Shown here one piece after another: positions 8,450 to 19,507 of a DNA stretch of 64,000 nt. The number at the start of each line of letters is the position of its first letter. Position 1 is the stretch's first letter. Origin of the DNA: Nocardioides sp. Root190. GTDB lineage: Bacteria; Actinomycetota; Actinomycetes; Propionibacteriales; Nocardioidaceae. The position numbers and the translations under genes were made by a program. The notes beneath the pieces were generated by a model that was not told the DNA's origin, searched no databases, and was given only the letters and a program-made list of their open reading frames with translations. The stretch covers positions 62,001 through 126,000 of the forward strand of contig NZ_LMIA01000012.1 in assembly GCF_001428565.1 (NCBI RefSeq), written 5' to 3'.

Positions 8450-8467
8450 GCGTGACCCACGTCACGC
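8450..8467. promoter_or_regulatory. Inverted repeat, Crp/GlxR-like site before the acyl-CoA ligase
   Basis: A perfect inverted repeat, gcgtgac-ccac-gtcacgc, ends 15 bp before the ligase ATG. Read as half-sites it is CGTGA-N6-TCACG, a symmetric two-mismatch variant of the Crp/GlxR consensus TGTGA-N6-TCACA. A fatty-acid activation gene is a plausible target for a Crp-type regulator, but a TetR or FadR-type operator would look similar. The assignment rests on sequence pattern only. Confidence 0.45.
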
Positions 8468-8482
8468 TGACAGCATCGCCTC

Positions 8483-10177
8483 ATGACGGCCACCGACGCC
8501 ACCCCGACCACCGACGCCGACGCGCTCGACGTCCCCACCCTCTGCGCCGCGTTCCAGAGCACGGCCGTCCTCCATGCCGACGAGGTCGCGCTCCGCACGC
8601 CCGGTGGAACACAGGAGATCACCTGGCGGGAGTACGCCGACCGGGTGCGCCGCGTCGCGGAAGGACTGGCCTCGTTGGGCGTCGCCCACGGCGACACCGT
8701 CGGCATCATGCTGACCAACCGGCCGGAGTTCGCGATCGTCGACACCGCCGCCCTGCACCTCGGTGCCGTGCCCTTCTCGATCTACAACACCTCGTCCCCG
8801 GAGCAGGCGTCCTACCTGTTCGGCAACGCCGGCAACAAGGTCGTCATCACCGAGGAGGCCTTCCTGCCACTGGTCAAGGCTGCCGGTGCGGACATCGAGA
8901 CGATCGTGACCGTCGACGGCGGAGACGCCACGATGACCCTCGCCGAGCTCGAGGGCCGCACTGTCGACGGATTCGACTTCGAGGCGTCGTGGCGCAAGGT
9001 CGCCTCCGAGGACGTGCTCACGCTGATCTACACCTCCGGCACCACCGGTCCGCCGAAGGGTGTGGAGCTGACCCATGGCAGCATGCTCGCCCAGCTCCGG
9101 GGTGTGCAGGCGGTCATCCCGGCGCGGCGCGGCGAGCGGACCACGTCGTACCTCCCCGCGGCGCACGTCGCCGACCGCTGGGCCGGGCACTACTCCCCCA
9201 TGGCCTTCGGCGGCACCGTCACCTATGTCGCTGACCCGAAGGCGGTCGTGGGTGCGCTGCCTGAGGTCCGGCCGACGGCCTGGGGCAGCGTGCCGCGCGT
9301 CTGGGAGAAGATCAAGGCCGCGCTCGAGGCCAAGGGGGTCACCGATCCCGGTGCTCTCCCCGAGGAGCACCGCGTGGCGGTGCGTCAGCTGCTCGGGCTC
9401 GACGACGTCCGCTTCACCGTGTCGGGTGCTGCGCCGATCGCCCCCGAGGTGCTGGAGTTCTTCGCGGCGCTCGGTGTGCCGATCTGCGAGCTGTGGGGCA
9501 TGTCGGAGATCTCCTGCTGCGGGATCATCAACCCGCCCGACGACATCCGGATCGGCACGGTCGGCAAGCCGATCCCCGGCCTGGAGGTCCGCATCGCCGA
9601 CGACGGCGAGCTGCTGGTGCGCGGGCCCCAGCTGATGCGTGGCTACCGCAATCAGCCGGAGAAGACGGCCGAGGCGATCGACGCCGACGGCTGGCTGCAC
9701 ACCGGTGACGTCGCGACCATCGACGAGGACGGCTACGTCACCATCGTGGACCGCAAGAAGGAGCTCATCATCAACGCCGGCGGCAAGAACATGTCGCCCT
9801 CCAACATCGAGCAGGTCGTCAAGGCCTCGCACGCCCTGATCGGCCAGGCGGTGGTGGTCGGCGACCGCAGGCCGTACAACGTGGCGCTCCTGGTCCTCGA
9901 CCCCGACGTGTGCGCGGCCTACGCCGACCAGGCCGGACTGGCCGATGGATCGGCTCCGGCCCTGGCGCGCGACGCAGGTGTCAAGCAGCAGATCGCGGAG
10001 GCCATCGAGGCCGCGAACGCCCGCCTGTCACGGATCGAGCAGATCAAGCGCTACCGGATCCTCGAGTCGGACTGGCTGCCCGGCGGCGACGAGCTCACGC
10101 CGACGATGAAGCTCAAGCGACGACCGATCGCCGACAAGTACGCCGCTGTGATCGAGGAGTTGTACGCCGAGGGCTGA
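8483..10177 (+). CDS. fadD: Long-chain acyl-CoA ligase (AMP-forming)
   Basis: 564-residue ANL-superfamily adenylating enzyme that activates fatty acids to acyl-CoA through an acyl-AMP intermediate. The P-loop YTSGTTGPPKG is at 183-193. The domain hinge and C-terminal motifs DGWLHTGDVATIDEDGY and IVDRKKELIINAGGKNMSP are intact. LWGMSEISCCGIIN is the A5-type motif, with Cys-Cys where many homologues have other residues. Length and motif spacing match the FadD15-like group of actinobacteria. It stands alone, with a symmetric operator candidate at 8450-8467. Chain-length preference cannot be read from sequence. Confidence 0.92.
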   Translation: MTATDATPTTDADALDVPTLCAAFQSTAVLHADEVALRTPGGTQEITWREYADRVRRVAEGLASLGVAHGDTVGIMLTNRPEFAIVDTAALHLGAVPFSIYNTSSPEQASYLFGNAGNKVVITEEAFLPLVKAAGADIETIVTVDGGDATMTLAELEGRTVDGFDFEASWRKVASEDVLTLIYTSGTTGPPKGVELTHGSMLAQLRGVQAVIPARRGERTTSYLPAAHVADRWAGHYSPMAFGGTVTYVADPKAVVGALPEVRPTAWGSVPRVWEKIKAALEAKGVTDPGALPEEHRVAVRQLLGLDDVRFTVSGAAPIAPEVLEFFAALGVPICELWGMSEISCCGIINPPDDIRIGTVGKPIPGLEVRIADDGELLVRGPQLMRGYRNQPEKTAEAIDADGWLHTGDVATIDEDGYVTIVDRKKELIINAGGKNMSPSNIEQVVKASHALIGQAVVVGDRRPYNVALLVLDPDVCAAYADQAGLADGSAPALARDAGVKQQIAEAIEAANARLSRIEQIKRYRILESDWLPGGDELTPTMKLKRRPIADKYAAVIEELYAEG

Positions 10178-10180
10178 TCC

Positions 10181-10642
10181 TCAGTCGAGGCAGAACTCGT
10201 TGCCCTCGGGGTCGGCCATCACCAGGTGGCCGGCGCCGAGGGGTGGCGCGGGATCGTGCCGTGCGAGGCGGCTCGCTCCCAGCGCGACCAAGCGCTCGCA
10301 CTCGGCCTCGAGGGCCTCCATCCGCGCGTCACCCTCGAGTCCGGGGGCTGCGCGGACGTCGAGGTGGAGCCGGTTCTTGGTGACCTTGTCCGCGGGGACC
10401 TGCTGGAAGAAGAGACGCGGCCGCTTCCCCTCCGGGTCCTCGACCGCGGAGCGGCTGTTGCGCAGCTCCTCGGGCACGCCGATCCCGGCGAGGAACCCGT
10501 CCCAGGCCTCGAAGGGGTCCTCGCCGTCGGCGAGCTCGACGCCGGGCGGACCGGGGATCGCGTAGTGGAGGGCCTGGCTCCAGAACCGGGAGAGGCTGGC
10601 CGGGTCGTGGGCGTCGAACGTGATCTGGAGGTCGCGGGGCAT
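10181..10642 (-). CDS. VOC-family (glyoxalase-fold) protein
   Basis: 153-residue protein with two beta-alpha-beta-beta-beta modules of the vicinal-oxygen-chelate fold. The first opens with LQITFDAHDPASLSRFW. The second carries LHLDV (about 92-96) and ends in HLVMADPEGNEFCLD, the usual Glu-containing metal strand. This subgroup is generally annotated only as VOC or glyoxalase-like; no substrate is known. It is convergent with the acyl-CoA ligase, 3 bp between stop codons, and divergent from the Old-Yellow-Enzyme gene. Confidence 0.82.
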   Translation of the reverse strand: MPRDLQITFDAHDPASLSRFWSQALHYAIPGPPGVELADGEDPFEAWDGFLAGIGVPEELRNSRSAVEDPEGKRPRLFFQQVPADKVTKNRLHLDVRAAPGLEGDARMEALEAECERLVALGASRLARHDPAPPLGAGHLVMADPEGNEFCLD

Positions 10643-10734
10643 GGGCCTTGTCTACGCGGCGCCACCGACAGTCCTCCCCCGTTCGCCGTCCTGGAGCGGT
10701 GATCCACGTCTCCCAACCACCCGCTTTCCAATTC

Positions 10735-10752
10735 CTATGCAGCCCTGCATAG
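10735..10752. promoter_or_regulatory. Perfect 8-2-8 palindrome, probable TetR operator
   Basis: ctatgcag-cc-ctgcatag is a perfect inverted repeat ending 8 bp before the ATG of the Old-Yellow-Enzyme gene (10761). The TetR-type regulator gene follows that gene directly. TetR proteins commonly bind 16-20 bp palindromes at the promoter they repress, so this is the likely operator for both genes. A repressor bound here would also cover the ribosome-binding region. Confidence 0.6.
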
Positions 10753-10760
10753 TTGTCCCC

Positions 10761-12008
10761 ATGACCGAGACCACGACCGTCGCCGCTCTGCACCAGCCGT
10801 TCACCCTCCCCAACGGCTCGGTCCTCCCGAACCGCCTCGCGAAGGCTGCGCTGAGCGAGAGCCTCGCCCGCCGCGACCACTCGCCGGGGACCCGGATCAA
10901 GACGCTCTACCGGCGCTGGTCCGACAACGGTGCCGGCCTGGTCATCACCGGCAACGTGATGGTCGACCGCCGCGCGATCGGCGAGCCCGGCAACGTCGTC
11001 GTCGAGGACGAGTCGTGCGTCGAGGACGTCGCCGAGTGGGCCCGGATCATCAAGGCCAACGGCGCCGTCGCGTGGGCACAGATCAACCACCCCGGCCGCC
11101 AGGCACCGCGCACGCTCACCCCGAAGCCGGTCGCCCCCTCCGCGGTGGCGCTCCCCGGTAGCGGCGGCATGTTCGCCGAGCCGCGCGAGCTCACCCACGA
11201 GGAGATCCTCGACATCATCCGGCGCTTCGCCACGACCGCCGGGATCCTGGTCCGGGCCGGCTTCGACGGCGTCCAGATCCACGGTGCCCACGGCTACCTC
11301 GTCAGCCAGTTCCTCTCGCCGCTCGCCAACCAGCGCACCGACGAGTGGGGCGGCACGCCGGAGAAGCGCCGCCGCTTCGTCATCGAGGTCGCCCGCGCGA
11401 TCCGCGCCGAGATCGGCCCCGACGCCGCCATGGGCATCAAGCTCAACTCCGCCGACTTCCAGCGCGGTGGCTTCTCCGAGGACGAGTCGATCGCCGTCGT
11501 CCACGCCCTCGTGGCCGAGGGCATCGACCTGCTCGAGGTCTCCGGCGGCACCTACTCCTCCGCAGCCATGCTGGGCGTCGACCCGTCGCTGAAGGAGAGC
11601 ACCCGCAAGCGCGAGGCCTACTTCCTCGACTACGCACTGCGTGTGCGCGCCGAGCTGCCCGACCTTCCCCTCATGCTCACCGGTGGCTTCCGCACGGCCG
11701 ACGCCATGAACGACGCCGTGGCCAGCGGCGCCATCGACGTCGTCGGTCTCGGACGCCCGCTCACCGTGGAGCCTGACGTCCCCGGCCAGCTCCTCGACGG
11801 TACGGCGACCGCGAGCCACGTCCGGCCCAAGCGCAGCGGCATCCGGCTGATCGACAGCCTGACCGAGCTCACGGCGTACACGGTCCAGATGTGGCGGATG
11901 GCCGACGGCAAGGCGCCCGCGCCCCGACGCCACCCGGCGTTCAACGTCGCGACCTACCTCGTGCGCAACGGCAAGGACAGCGTCCGCGTCGGCCGCCGCG
12001 GGCTCTGA
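10761..12008 (+). CDS. NADH:flavin oxidoreductase / Old Yellow Enzyme family
   Basis: 415-residue FMN-dependent TIM-barrel reductase. Recognisable elements are the N-terminal FTLPNGSVLPNRLAKAAL, WAQINHPGRQAPR, the active-site FDGVQIHGAHGYLVSQFLSP, NQRTDEWGG and the C-terminal phosphate-binding GLGRPLTVEPDVP. Family members reduce activated C=C bonds of enones, nitroesters or nitroaromatics; the physiological substrate is unknown. The ATG at 10761 is chosen because the upstream open frame crosses the VOC start and the palindrome at 10735. The TetR gene begins 3 bp after the stop, so both should share one message. Confidence 0.88.
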   Translation: MTETTTVAALHQPFTLPNGSVLPNRLAKAALSESLARRDHSPGTRIKTLYRRWSDNGAGLVITGNVMVDRRAIGEPGNVVVEDESCVEDVAEWARIIKANGAVAWAQINHPGRQAPRTLTPKPVAPSAVALPGSGGMFAEPRELTHEEILDIIRRFATTAGILVRAGFDGVQIHGAHGYLVSQFLSPLANQRTDEWGGTPEKRRRFVIEVARAIRAEIGPDAAMGIKLNSADFQRGGFSEDESIAVVHALVAEGIDLLEVSGGTYSSAAMLGVDPSLKESTRKREAYFLDYALRVRAELPDLPLMLTGGFRTADAMNDAVASGAIDVVGLGRPLTVEPDVPGQLLDGTATASHVRPKRSGIRLIDSLTELTAYTVQMWRMADGKAPAPRRHPAFNVATYLVRNGKDSVRVGRRGL

Positions 12009-12011
12009 GCC

Positions 12012-12605
12012 GTGGCACGCCGGCCGGACCCCGCCAAGCGGGAGCGGATCGTCCACACCACCCGTGAACTGCTCCGTCGCCGCGGTGTGGCCGGGACGAC
12101 CATGCTCGACGTGGTCGCCGAGGCCGGCGCGTCACGGGGATCGCTCTACCACTACTTCCCCGGTGGCCGTTCGGAGATGGTCGAGGACGCCGTGAGCGGC
12201 GCTGTCGCGGAGTACTCCGAGGCGCTCCTCGCTCTCGCCGAGCTCTCGCCGCGCGAGGCGATCCCGCTGATCGTCGAGGTGTGGCGGTCCGAGGCGGAGG
12301 CGAGCGGCTACGAAGCCGGATGCCCCGTCGTGGCCGCTGCCCTCGGCGGCGAGGCCGAGCCGGGCGCCCGCGAGATCGCGGCCCGTGCCTTCACCGACTG
12401 GACCGACACGGTCGCTGCGTGGCTCGAGCAGACCGGTGTCCCGGCCCGGCGAACCGCATCTTTGGCAAACCTCCTGCTCTCCGCCGTGGAGGGTGCGGTG
12501 ATCGTCGGGCTCGCCCAGCGATCCAGCGAACCGATGGTGCGGGTCGCCGAAGAGCTGGTCAACGTCGTCGAGGCGGCCAGGAGCACCGGGGCCGGCCACA
12601 GCTAG
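12012..12605 (+). CDS. TetR/AcrR-family repressor
   Basis: 197-residue regulator. The N-terminal helix-turn-helix spans about residues 10-55, with the characteristic TMLDVVAEAGASRGSLYHYFPG segment split here as TMLDVVAEAGASRG then SLYHYF. The C-terminal part (AGCPVVAAALGGEAEPGAREIAARAF) resembles the LfrR/YxaF-type ligand domain. It follows the Old-Yellow-Enzyme gene by 3 bp and probably represses the pair through the palindrome at 10735-10752, with release by a substrate-like ligand. The start is a GTG; the first MAxRPDPAKRERI residues are typical of TetR openings. Confidence 0.88.
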   Translation: MARRPDPAKRERIVHTTRELLRRRGVAGTTMLDVVAEAGASRGSLYHYFPGGRSEMVEDAVSGAVAEYSEALLALAELSPREAIPLIVEVWRSEAEASGYEAGCPVVAAALGGEAEPGAREIAARAFTDWTDTVAAWLEQTGVPARRTASLANLLLSAVEGAVIVGLAQRSSEPMVRVAEELVNVVEAARSTGAGHS

Positions 12606-12609
12606 CAAG

Positions 12610-12655
12610 TTCCGATCTGCACGGAATCTCCACAGGTCGCACACCCTTTGCGACC
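12610..12655. promoter_or_regulatory. Two inverted repeats upstream of the response-regulator gene
   Basis: Between the TetR stop (12605) and the response-regulator ATG (12679) lie ttccg-N7-cggaa (12610-12626) and ggtcgca-N7-tgcgacc (12635-12655). Both have the same 7-bp spacer and their centres are 27 bp apart. They could be binding sites for the response regulator itself or a weak terminator for the upstream pair. OmpR-type regulators more often use direct repeats, so the symmetry is worth noting. No other support. Confidence 0.35.
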
Positions 12656-12678
12656 GGTCGCGCTCGTAGCCTCATCGC

Positions 12679-13380
12679 ATGAGCATGTCCCGAGTCCTCG
12701 TCGTCGAGGACGATCCGGTGATCAACCAGGCGATCACGGACCGACTGGTCGCCGAGGGGTACGACGTCGTCCGCGCCTGGGACGGACCGGGCGCCGTTGC
12801 GGCGCACGTCGAGCACTCCCCCGACGTGGTGGTCCTCGACGTGATGCTGCCCGGGTACGACGGCCACGAGGTCTGCCGCCGCATCCAGGCCGACCGACCG
12901 GTGCCGGTCCTGATGGTCACCGCACGCGCGGACGAGTCCGACGTCCTGGTCGGTCTGGGGATCGGCGCGGACGACTACCTCACCAAGCCGTTCCGGATGC
13001 GGGAGCTGGTGGCCCGGATCGCCGCGCTGCTGCGTCGCGTCCAGCGAGCGGCCGACCTCGCCGCGGACAGTGCGGGCAGCGGACCGATCGAGCTCGGTGA
13101 CCTGCGCGTCGACGAGGCCGCCCGCAGGGTGTGGCGCGGCGACGAGGAGGTGTCCCTGACGCCCACCGAGTTCGACCTCCTGGTCTGCCTCGCAGCCACG
13201 CCGGGAGCCGTGGTGACCCGTGAGCGTCTCCACGCCGAGGTGTGGGGCTGGCCCGGCGGGTCCGGCTCCCGCACCGTCGACAGCCACGTCAAGGCGCTGC
13301 GCGCCAAGATCGGTGCCGAGCGGATCCGGACCTCGCACGGTGTCGGCTACGCCCTCGAGACGCCGGAGCCCGGTCGGTGA
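12679..13380 (+). CDS. OmpR/PhoB-type response regulator
   Basis: 233-residue two-component regulator. The receiver domain has acidic pocket Asp11/Asp12, phospho-acceptor Asp54 (VVVLDVMLPGYDG), Thr81 and Lys103 (DDYLTKPF). The C-terminal winged helix has ELGDLRVDEAARRV, SLTPTEFDLL and the recognition segment GSRTVDSHVKALRAKIG. The start ATG at 12679 is followed by a second in-frame ATG at 12685. The stop codon overlaps the GTG of the kinase gene (GTGA), so kinase and regulator are translationally coupled. Its targets are unknown. Confidence 0.92.
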   Translation: MSMSRVLVVEDDPVINQAITDRLVAEGYDVVRAWDGPGAVAAHVEHSPDVVVLDVMLPGYDGHEVCRRIQADRPVPVLMVTARADESDVLVGLGIGADDYLTKPFRMRELVARIAALLRRVQRAADLAADSAGSGPIELGDLRVDEAARRVWRGDEEVSLTPTEFDLLVCLAATPGAVVTRERLHAEVWGWPGGSGSRTVDSHVKALRAKIGAERIRTSHGVGYALETPEPGR

Positions 13381-15968
13381 CCCCGGAGCCGCTGGCCGGC
13401 ATCACCTCCATCAAGGTCAAGCTCGGCCTGCTCGTCGCGGCGAGCGTCACCGTGGCCGCTGTCGTGGCCAGCATCGGCCGCGCCGCCGGCGTACCCGTGC
13501 TGCTCGGCCTGCCCGTGACCATCCTGCTCGCCCTCGCCGTCACGCAGCTGCTGGCGGTCGGGATGACCTCACCGCTGCGCCAGATGACCGAGGCGGCCCG
13601 ACTGATGGCAACCGGTGACTACGGCGTGGAGATCGCGACGCCGTCGACCGACGAGGTGGGCCAGCTGGCGCGGGCGTTCACGACGATGGCACGCGATCTC
13701 GCCTCGGTGGACCGGCAACGGCGCGAGCTCGTCGCCAACGTGAGCCACGAGCTCCGCACGCCCCTGACCGCGCTGTGCGCAGTGCTGGAGAATCTCGTCG
13801 ACGACGTCGCGCCTCGTGATCCGGAGACGCTCGCCAGCGCTCTCGCCCAGGCCGAGCGGTTGGCCGGGCTGGTCGAGGACCTCCTCGACCTCGCCCGGGT
13901 CGACGCCGGCAAGGCACCGCTCGATCCCGCACCCGTACAGCTCCGTTCCCTCCTGGAGGACGCGGTCGCCGAGGCGCAGGTCCTCGGACGGGTGGTGGAG
14001 TACGACGTCCACGTCGTGCCTGCCGACCTGACGGTGCACGCCGATCCCGCCCGTCTGCGCCAGCTGGTGGCCAACCTGCTCGACAACGCCAGCCGGCACA
14101 GCCCGTCGGGAGGCACCGTGGCCGTGACGGCGGCCCGGACCGGGGACCGCTACGTCGTCGAGGTCCACGACCAGGGCCCGGGCGTTGCGGTGCCGGACCG
14201 TGAGCGGGCCTTCGAGCCGTTCGGGACGCTGAGCACCGACGAGGGCGGCAGCACCGGCCTCGGGCTCGCCATCGCCCGGTGGGTCACCGACCTCCACGGC
14301 GGCTCGATCGGCTTCGTCGATCCCGGGCCGGGCCGGCGCGGTGCCCGGGTCAGGGTCTCTCTCCCCCTCCAGCCCGCCGACCGCCACTCCCTCCCCACCG
14401 AGATCGAGGAGATCCCCATGGCCACCCCCACCCCTCCAGTCCCGGTGCCGGCGCCACTCCCGTCCCCGTACCCAGCAGGCGTCCTCCCGGCGCCCGCGCC
14501 GCGGCCCGTGCTCGACGACCTCTTCGGCTCCTTCTGGCCCGAGCGGGACCTGCCGACGAGCAGCCGCCTGCTGCTGGGTTCCGTGGGCACCGGTGTGCTG
14601 GCCGCACTGCTCCTGCCGTTCCGCGAGCTCGGCCTCGCCGCCTTCGTCGTGCTCCTCGCGGCGGGCGGTGTCGTGCTCGCCGCGAGCAGGAACCGTCGCG
14701 ACCCGTTCACGCTCTCCTGCGCCGCGCTGTGCGTGGTGCTCGCCGCGACGACCGTGGTCCGCGACGCCGAGTGGGTCGTCGCGCTGAGCCTGTTCGCCGG
14801 CGGCGTGGTCTGCCTGTGCGGTGTGACCCGCGGTCGGTCGCTTCCGGGCTTCGTGCTCTCGGGCCTCGCGTGGCCGTTGTCCGCGCTCCGCGGCCTGCCC
14901 TGGCTCGGCCGGACGCTCACGCGGCTCGCCGGGGTGACCAGCTTCGGCCGGGGGCCGGCCCTGCTCCGCACCGTGGCGCTGTCGGCGCTGGGCCTGCTGG
15001 TCTTCGGTGCCCTGCTCGGGTCGGCCGACGCGCTGCTCGCCTCCTGGGTCGAGACCCTCGTGCCCGACCTGAGCATCGACACCGTCGTCCTGCGGGTCTT
15101 CGTCGGCGTCGCCGTCGGCGGCGCCGTGCTCGCCGCGGCCTACCTCGCGCTCAACCCGCCACGCGTCGAGACCGACCCGCGGCCCGCCCGCCCCACGACC
15201 CACCGGTTCGAGTGGCTGGCTCCGGTCCTTGTCGTGAACGGCGTTCTCGCGGCCTTCCTGCTGGCTCAGGCCGCGGTGGTCTTCGGAGGTCACGCCTACC
15301 TGCGCCGCACCACCGGGCTCACCTACGCGGAGTACGTCCACCAGGGGTTCGGGCAGCTCACGGTCGTGACGGCGCTGACCCTGATGGTGATCTGGGTGGC
15401 CGCGCGCAAGGCACGCAAGGAGGATGTCTCCGACCGGCGGTGGCTGCGCCTCTCGCTGGGCCTGCTCTGCCTGCAGGCCCTGGTGGTCGTGGCCTCCGCC
15501 CTGCACCGGCTCAGCCTCTACCAGGACGCCTACGGCCTGACCCGCATGCGCCTGCTGGTCGACGTCTTCGAGGGGTGGCTCGGGCTGCTGCTCCTGGCGG
15601 TCCTCGTCGCCGGCGCCTCGCTCCGGGCAGCGTGGTTCGCGCGTTTCGCCCTGCTCAGTGGTGCCCTCGCGATCGTGGGCGTCGCTGCGATCAACCCCGA
15701 CGCCTGGATCGCCCGGCACAACATCGATCGCTACGAGGAGTCCGGCAAGCTGGACGTGGCCTACCTCCAGCAGCTCTCGGACGACGCGGTGCCTGCCTTC
15801 GCCGACCTGCCAGACGAGCTGCGCCGGTGCGCCGTGGCCGGGCGGGACGTGGCCGACGGTGACTGGCTCTCCTGGAACCTCGGCCGCAGCCGCGCCGCCG
15901 ACGTGGTGGACGCTCGCAGCGTCGATCGGTCCGAGGCCGACTCGCTCTGCACGGCGTCCGCGCCCTGA
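13377..15968 (+). CDS. Sensor histidine kinase continuous with a DUF4173 multi-spanning membrane domain
   Basis: One uninterrupted frame of 863 residues. Part 1 (about 1-345) is a histidine kinase: hydrophobic segments in the first 60 residues, a HAMP-like region, phospho-acceptor His124 in NVSHELRTPLT, N-box with Asp236-Asn237, and G-boxes DQGPGV and STGLGLA. Part 2 begins at Met348 with a proline-rich stretch. It has about ten membrane helices and ends in the DUF4173 tail (RYEESGKLDVAYLQQLS). The ATG at 14418 for part 2 has its own GAGGAG site 6 bp upstream, so separate translation of part 2 (516 residues) is possible. The GTG start overlaps the response-regulator stop. Confidence 0.8.
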   Translation: MTPEPLAGITSIKVKLGLLVAASVTVAAVVASIGRAAGVPVLLGLPVTILLALAVTQLLAVGMTSPLRQMTEAARLMATGDYGVEIATPSTDEVGQLARAFTTMARDLASVDRQRRELVANVSHELRTPLTALCAVLENLVDDVAPRDPETLASALAQAERLAGLVEDLLDLARVDAGKAPLDPAPVQLRSLLEDAVAEAQVLGRVVEYDVHVVPADLTVHADPARLRQLVANLLDNASRHSPSGGTVAVTAARTGDRYVVEVHDQGPGVAVPDRERAFEPFGTLSTDEGGSTGLGLAIARWVTDLHGGSIGFVDPGPGRRGARVRVSLPLQPADRHSLPTEIEEIPMATPTPPVPVPAPLPSPYPAGVLPAPAPRPVLDDLFGSFWPERDLPTSSRLLLGSVGTGVLAALLLPFRELGLAAFVVLLAAGGVVLAASRNRRDPFTLSCAALCVVLAATTVVRDAEWVVALSLFAGGVVCLCGVTRGRSLPGFVLSGLAWPLSALRGLPWLGRTLTRLAGVTSFGRGPALLRTVALSALGLLVFGALLGSADALLASWVETLVPDLSIDTVVLRVFVGVAVGGAVLAAAYLALNPPRVETDPRPARPTTHRFEWLAPVLVVNGVLAAFLLAQAAVVFGGHAYLRRTTGLTYAEYVHQGFGQLTVVTALTLMVIWVAARKARKEDVSDRRWLRLSLGLLCLQALVVVASALHRLSLYQDAYGLTRMRLLVDVFEGWLGLLLLAVLVAGASLRAAWFARFALLSGALAIVGVAAINPDAWIARHNIDRYEESGKLDVAYLQQLSDDAVPAFADLPDELRRCAVAGRDVADGDWLSWNLGRSRAADVVDARSVDRSEADSLCTASAP

Positions 15969-15989
15969 CGGGTCACGCTGCTGGGCGCA

Positions 15990-18349
<2,360 letters not shown>

Positions 18350-18353
<4 letters not shown>

Positions 18354-18580
18354 GGGGTGGGGTGATGCCTTTCGGTCCAGGTGCCGTCGCGCATGAGGGT
18401 ACGGCCGGTCATCTCGTTCACTTCGCGCCATGCCTGCACCCGGTGCGGGCGCAGGACCAGGAACACGTACCCGACCGAGCCCCGGGGGTCCCAGTCGGCC
18501 TGTGCTGCATACGACTCCGCCAGTGCCGGATTCTCATCGATCCCCAGCACGTTCCAGCACGACGTCGCGCGGCTCGGCGC
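18350..18580 (-). pseudogene. C-terminal remnant of a PPOX (pyridoxamine 5'-phosphate oxidase-like) protein
   Basis: Only a short frame remains. From a possible GTG at 18550 it encodes 66 residues: DPRGSVGYVFLVLRPHRVQAWREVN then a GRTLMRDGTW ending. This resembles the C-terminal end of PPOX-class flavin proteins, where a 'P.RV.AWRE..E..GRTLMRDG.W' ending is common. Similarity continues upstream of the GTG (residues reading SCWNVLGIDENP) up to the SDR stop codon at 18581. This suggests a 5' truncation rather than a complete small gene. The stop overlaps the UvrA-like start (TGA/ATG), so it may still serve as a coupled leader. Family assignment is from memory of the motif. Confidence 0.5.
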
Positions 18581-19432
18581 TCACCCGTCAGATCGTGCCA
18601 CGTCCACCCATGCCTCGGTGCGAGTCCAGAGCTCGGCGGCGAGCTCGTCGGTGACGACCTCCGAGGGCGCCTTCACGCGCCGGTTGTCGTAGTACAGGCC
18701 GGTCTGGTCGGCAACGTCCGGTGAGGTGGCGCAGTGCAACGAGGTCCGAGCGCCGTCGACGGTCGACTTCATGAACAGCTTCATCACGTGCCGCAGCCCG
18801 GGCGGCACCTCCCGCCACACGTCGGACGCGATGGCGCCGGGGTGCAACGAGTACGTCGTCACGCCGGTCCCCTCGAGGCGGCGGCCAAGCTCGCGCGCGT
18901 GGAGGATGTTCGCGAGCTTCGACACGCAGTACTCGTCGAAGGCGGTCCGGGTGACCGACGGCCGGCGCACGGCCTCCCAGTCGATGCCCTTGGCGCGGTA
19001 GTGGCCGGCGCTGGCGACGTTCACGATCCGGCCGGGACCGCTTGCGACGATCTGCTCGCGGAGCAGCTCGGTGAACAGGAACGTGCCGACGTGGTTGGTG
19101 CCGAAGGCGAGCTCGAACCCGCTGGCCGACAGGCCGCGCTTGCCGGCGAGACCGGCATTGTTGATCAGGACGTGGAGCGGCTCGCCGCTGGCGAGGAAGG
19201 TCTGGGCCGCCGTCCGCACCGAGGCGAGGTCGCCGAGGTCGATGGCGAGGAAGTCGAGGTCGGTGTTGCCGGTCTCCTCGGAGATCTCCTTCATCGCCGC
19301 CCGGACCTTGTCCTCCGAGCGGCCCCCGATCACGACGCGCGCGCCTCGACCGGCGAGCTCGCGCGCCGTCTCCTTGCCGATGCCGGTGTTCGCCCCGGTG
19401 ACGAGGAAGGTGCGTCCGTTCAGTTCGCTCAT
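18581..19432 (-). CDS. SDR-family oxidoreductase (retinol-dehydrogenase-like)
   Basis: 283-residue Rossmann-fold oxidoreductase. The cofactor loop is TGANTGIG (12-19), then GGRSEDK as the NADP-type second strand, LINNAGL (NNAG), and the catalytic pair Tyr168 and Lys172 in YCVSK. The later HPGAIASDVW motif matches the RDH/WWOX-like group. The substrate is unknown. It is divergent from the serine-dehydratase gene with 75 bp between starts. After its TGA the same frame stays open into the PPOX-like remnant, which I regard as coincidence. Confidence 0.88.
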   Translation of the reverse strand: MSELNGRTFLVTGANTGIGKETARELAGRGARVVIGGRSEDKVRAAMKEISEETGNTDLDFLAIDLGDLASVRTAAQTFLASGEPLHVLINNAGLAGKRGLSASGFELAFGTNHVGTFLFTELLREQIVASGPGRIVNVASAGHYRAKGIDWEAVRRPSVTRTAFDEYCVSKLANILHARELGRRLEGTGVTTYSLHPGAIASDVWREVPPGLRHVMKLFMKSTVDGARTSLHCATSPDVADQTGLYYDNRRVKAPSEVVTDELAAELWTRTEAWVDVARSDG

Positions 19433-19507
19433 GGTTCGCCATGCTCCCGCATGGGCCCCGGCCCGTCGTCCTCCCCTGGTCGTAGTTCACGGGTCTACGG
19501 TGGTGAG

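Noticed and set aside
13569..15719. 716-residue minus-strand open frame opposite the kinase/DUF4173 gene
   Set aside because: Composition is Gly/Arg/Glu/Gln-rich with no domain pattern; it is the antisense shadow produced by high GC at third positions.
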